Below, piece by piece: positions 62,544 through 64,000 of a stretch of DNA of 64,000 nt. The DNA comes from Aldehydirespirator sp965221185 (GTDB lineage Bacteria > Actinomycetota > Acidimicrobiia > Acidimicrobiales > Aldehydirespiratoraceae): positions 1,364,001-1,428,000 of the forward strand of contig OZ244866.1 in NCBI GenBank assembly GCA_965221185.1, in the 5' to 3' direction. The notes under the pieces were generated by a model. That model was not told the DNA's origin, did no database searches, and saw only the letters and a list, made by a program, of their open reading frames with translations. A program made the position numbers and the translations under genes. The stretch's first letter is position 1. Each line of letters starts with the position of its first letter.

Positions 62544-63336
62544 GCATGAGACCGGCGACGTATCAAGGCTGGAGCCGGAGTGGTACCTGCCCACCTTCGA
62601 CACGGTGCAGGAGGAGCGCCAGCACCGCAAGCAGCGCCTGGCCGCCACCTACCGGATCTTCGCCAAGCTCGGTTTTGAGGACGGCGCGGTGGGCGCGGCT
62701 GGTCACGTCACCGTGCGCGACCCCGAGGATCCCGAGACGTTCTGGGTCAACCCGTGGGGAGTGCCGTTCTCCCACATCACCGCGTCGAGCCTCATCCGGG
62801 TGGACTCCCAGGGCGCCATCATCGACGGCGAGGGCGCACTGCTCAACGGCGCGGCGTTCGCCATCCACTCCCAGATCCATGCGGCCCGGCTTGACGTCGT
62901 AGCCGCGGCCCACTCCCACTCGATGCACGGCAAGTCGTTCTCGGCGCTGGGACGGCCCCTGCGCCCTATCACCCAGGACGCCTGCGCCTTCTACGACGAC
63001 CACGTGGTCTTCGACGGCTACAGCGGGGTGGTGGTGGAGCTCGACGAGGGCAAGCGCATCGCGGCCGCCCTGGGCGACTGCAAGGCCGCCATCCTGCAGA
63101 ACCACGGCCTGCTCACGGTGGGCGCCTCAGTGGACGCCGCGGCCGGCGCCTTCGTGGCCATGGACCGGGCCTGCCAGTCCCAGCTGCTGGCCGAGGCCGC
63201 TGGTGACCCGATCGACATCGGTGACGATGTTGCCCGCCACACCTACGCAATGGTCGGCAGCAGCTTGGCCATGTGGTTCACCTTCCAGTCCCTCTACACC
63301 GAGATAGTCAGGGAGCAGCCCGACCTTCTGGACTGA
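62533..63336 (+). CDS. Class II aldolase/adducin family protein
   Basis: 267 aa. Metal His in AHSHSMHGKSF (H-x-H) and NHGLLTVG near 190. GAAGHVTVRDPEDPETFWVN is the substrate-phosphate/carboxylate loop. Family members are aldolases, decarboxylases and epimerases of sugars and 3-oxo-acids. Overlaps the MFS gene by 11 bp. Probable decarboxylase or aldolase step on the compound carried by that MFS protein. Confidence 0.88.
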   Translation: MTTEHETGDVSRLEPEWYLPTFDTVQEERQHRKQRLAATYRIFAKLGFEDGAVGAAGHVTVRDPEDPETFWVNPWGVPFSHITASSLIRVDSQGAIIDGEGALLNGAAFAIHSQIHAARLDVVAAAHSHSMHGKSFSALGRPLRPITQDACAFYDDHVVFDGYSGVVVELDEGKRIAAALGDCKAAILQNHGLLTVGASVDAAAGAFVAMDRACQSQLLAEAAGDPIDIGDDVARHTYAMVGSSLAMWFTFQSLYTEIVREQPDLLD

Positions 63337-63344
63337 CCCTTCCG

Positions 63345-64000
63345 TCAGGGATGCAGGCGGATTTGGCCGGAGCCCTCGGTGACGTCGCCGATGACCGCTG
63401 CGTCATGGCCGGAGGCCCGCAGCTCGGTCACCACCGCAAGGCCCGCGTCGCGGCTGACCATGCCGAGCAGCAGCCCACCCGAGGTCTGAGCGTCGGCCAG
63501 CAGGGTCACCGACACATCGCTAACGTCGCCGGCATCGAGATGCGGCGACACCCAGTCGAGGTTCCGGCCGGTGCCGCCGGGCACCATGCCCAGCGCGGCA
63601 AGCTGGCGGGCACCCTCCATGAACGGCACCTCTCCGGCGGAGATCTCGAGGTCGACGCCCGATTCCTGGGCCATGCGCAGGCCGTGGCCCAGCAGGCCGA
63701 ACCCGGTGACGTCGGTGGCCGCGGTGGCGCCGTGGCGCAGAGCGGCCGCCGCCGCGGCGTCGTTGGCTCGGATCATCTCCCGAACGGCCCTCTCCACCAC
63801 CTGAGCGGGAGCCTCGCCCCGCTTGACGGCCGTGGAGACCACCCCGGTGCCCAGCGGCTTGGTCAGCACCAGCGCGTTGCCGGGCCGCAGCCCGGAGTTG
63901 GTGAGCATGCGCGACGGGTCAACCTCGCCCAGCACCGCCATCCCGTACTTCGGCTCTGGGTCGTCCACCGTGTGGCCCCCGCCCACCACGAAGCCGCCGG
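63345..64000 (-). CDS. selD: Selenide, water dikinase (selenophosphate synthase), 5' end outside window
   Basis: About 218 codons present, the gene runs off the end of the window at its 5' side. The AIR-synthase-type features are visible: VVGGGHTVDDPEPKYGMAVL, KPLGTGVVSTAVKRG, TDVTGFGLLGHG, and LLADAQTSGGLL. SelD makes selenophosphate from ATP and selenide, for selenocysteine or selenouridine. The catalytic Sec/Cys is in the missing N-terminus. Convergent with the class II aldolase, 8 bp apart. Confidence 0.93.
   Translation of the reverse strand, partial: GGFVVGGGHTVDDPEPKYGMAVLGEVDPSRMLTNSGLRPGNALVLTKPLGTGVVSTAVKRGEAPAQVVERAVREMIRANDAAAAAALRHGATAATDVTGFGLLGHGLRMAQESGVDLEISAGEVPFMEGARQLAALGMVPGGTGRNLDWVSPHLDAGDVSDVSVTLLADAQTSGGLLLGMVSRDAGLAVVTELRASGHDAAVIGDVTEGSGQIRLHP

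Overview
The window is GC-rich bacterial chromosome, most like an actinomycete. Pointers are GTG and TTG starts, 1-4 bp stop/start overlaps, a furA-katG pair, PucR and Lrp regulators, acidic linkers after lipoprotein signals, and vapBC-type toxin-antitoxin genes. I lean towards an uncultured, possibly host-associated or marine Acidimicrobiia lineage, but this is inference and no rRNA or marker gene is present. About ten broken or truncated genes suggest ongoing gene decay.

Layout. 0.2-8.5 kb: a putative anti-phage locus with a DUF1156 adenine methylase, an unrecognised two-repeat protein, a large HEPN/DUF499 ATPase and an ASCH-domain protein. A decayed antitoxin/PIN module lies inside it, in a segment bounded by a 33-bp direct repeat that copies the first codons of the ATPase gene. 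8.5-12.9 kb: an alpha/beta hydrolase with an Asp nucleophile, a GNAT, a DUF1697 protein, a Rieske oxygenase and a MOSC protein. 13.1-17.1 kb: a toxin-antitoxin graveyard with one intact CopG/VapC pair, two broken vapC genes, two half antitoxins and a 253-aa protein coupled to a PIN gene. 17.1-24.1 kb: a hormone-sensitive-lipase type hydrolase, an Lrp regulator, the 3' end of a PLP decarboxylase, a four-gene oligopeptide-type ABC transporter without a binding protein, and a branched-chain aminotransferase.

24.4-35.8 kb: a catabolic island with a DUF917 protein, a hydantoinase-like ATPase-fold enzyme, an M19 dipeptidase, a PucR regulator, a ribose-type ABC importer whose permease is frameshifted, an Asp/Glu/hydantoin racemase and a DAO-type flavoenzyme. 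It looks made for import and opening of a cyclic amide or N-heterocycle. 35.9-38.7 kb: furA-katG. 38.9-44.4 kb: an SsuABC/TauABC-type importer with its binding protein, an adenosine-deaminase-family enzyme and a TauD/TfdA dioxygenase, probably one operon for an amine-bearing or nucleoside-like substrate.

44.5-63.3 kb: sugar-acid and xenobiotic-type catabolism with an SMP-30 lactonase, a DenD-like dehydrogenase, several SDRs, a ferredoxin, a CitE/HpcH-type lyase, an aldo-keto reductase, a second deaminase, a P450, a sulfatase, an IlvD/Edd dehydratase with LysR, an MFS carrier and a class II aldolase. An orphan excisionase-type antitoxin sits after an AT-rich 700-bp gap. The window ends inside selD.

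Non-coding features worth attention are two 17-bp tandem arrays sharing the core GACTAG(G/C)TCCGG between convergent genes, a triplicated 47-bp copy of a gene's 3' end, leaderless promoters in front of three antitoxin-type genes, and matching ATTGG-A-YCAAT dyads in front of the importer and its binding protein. No tRNA, rRNA, CRISPR array or complete insertion sequence was seen.
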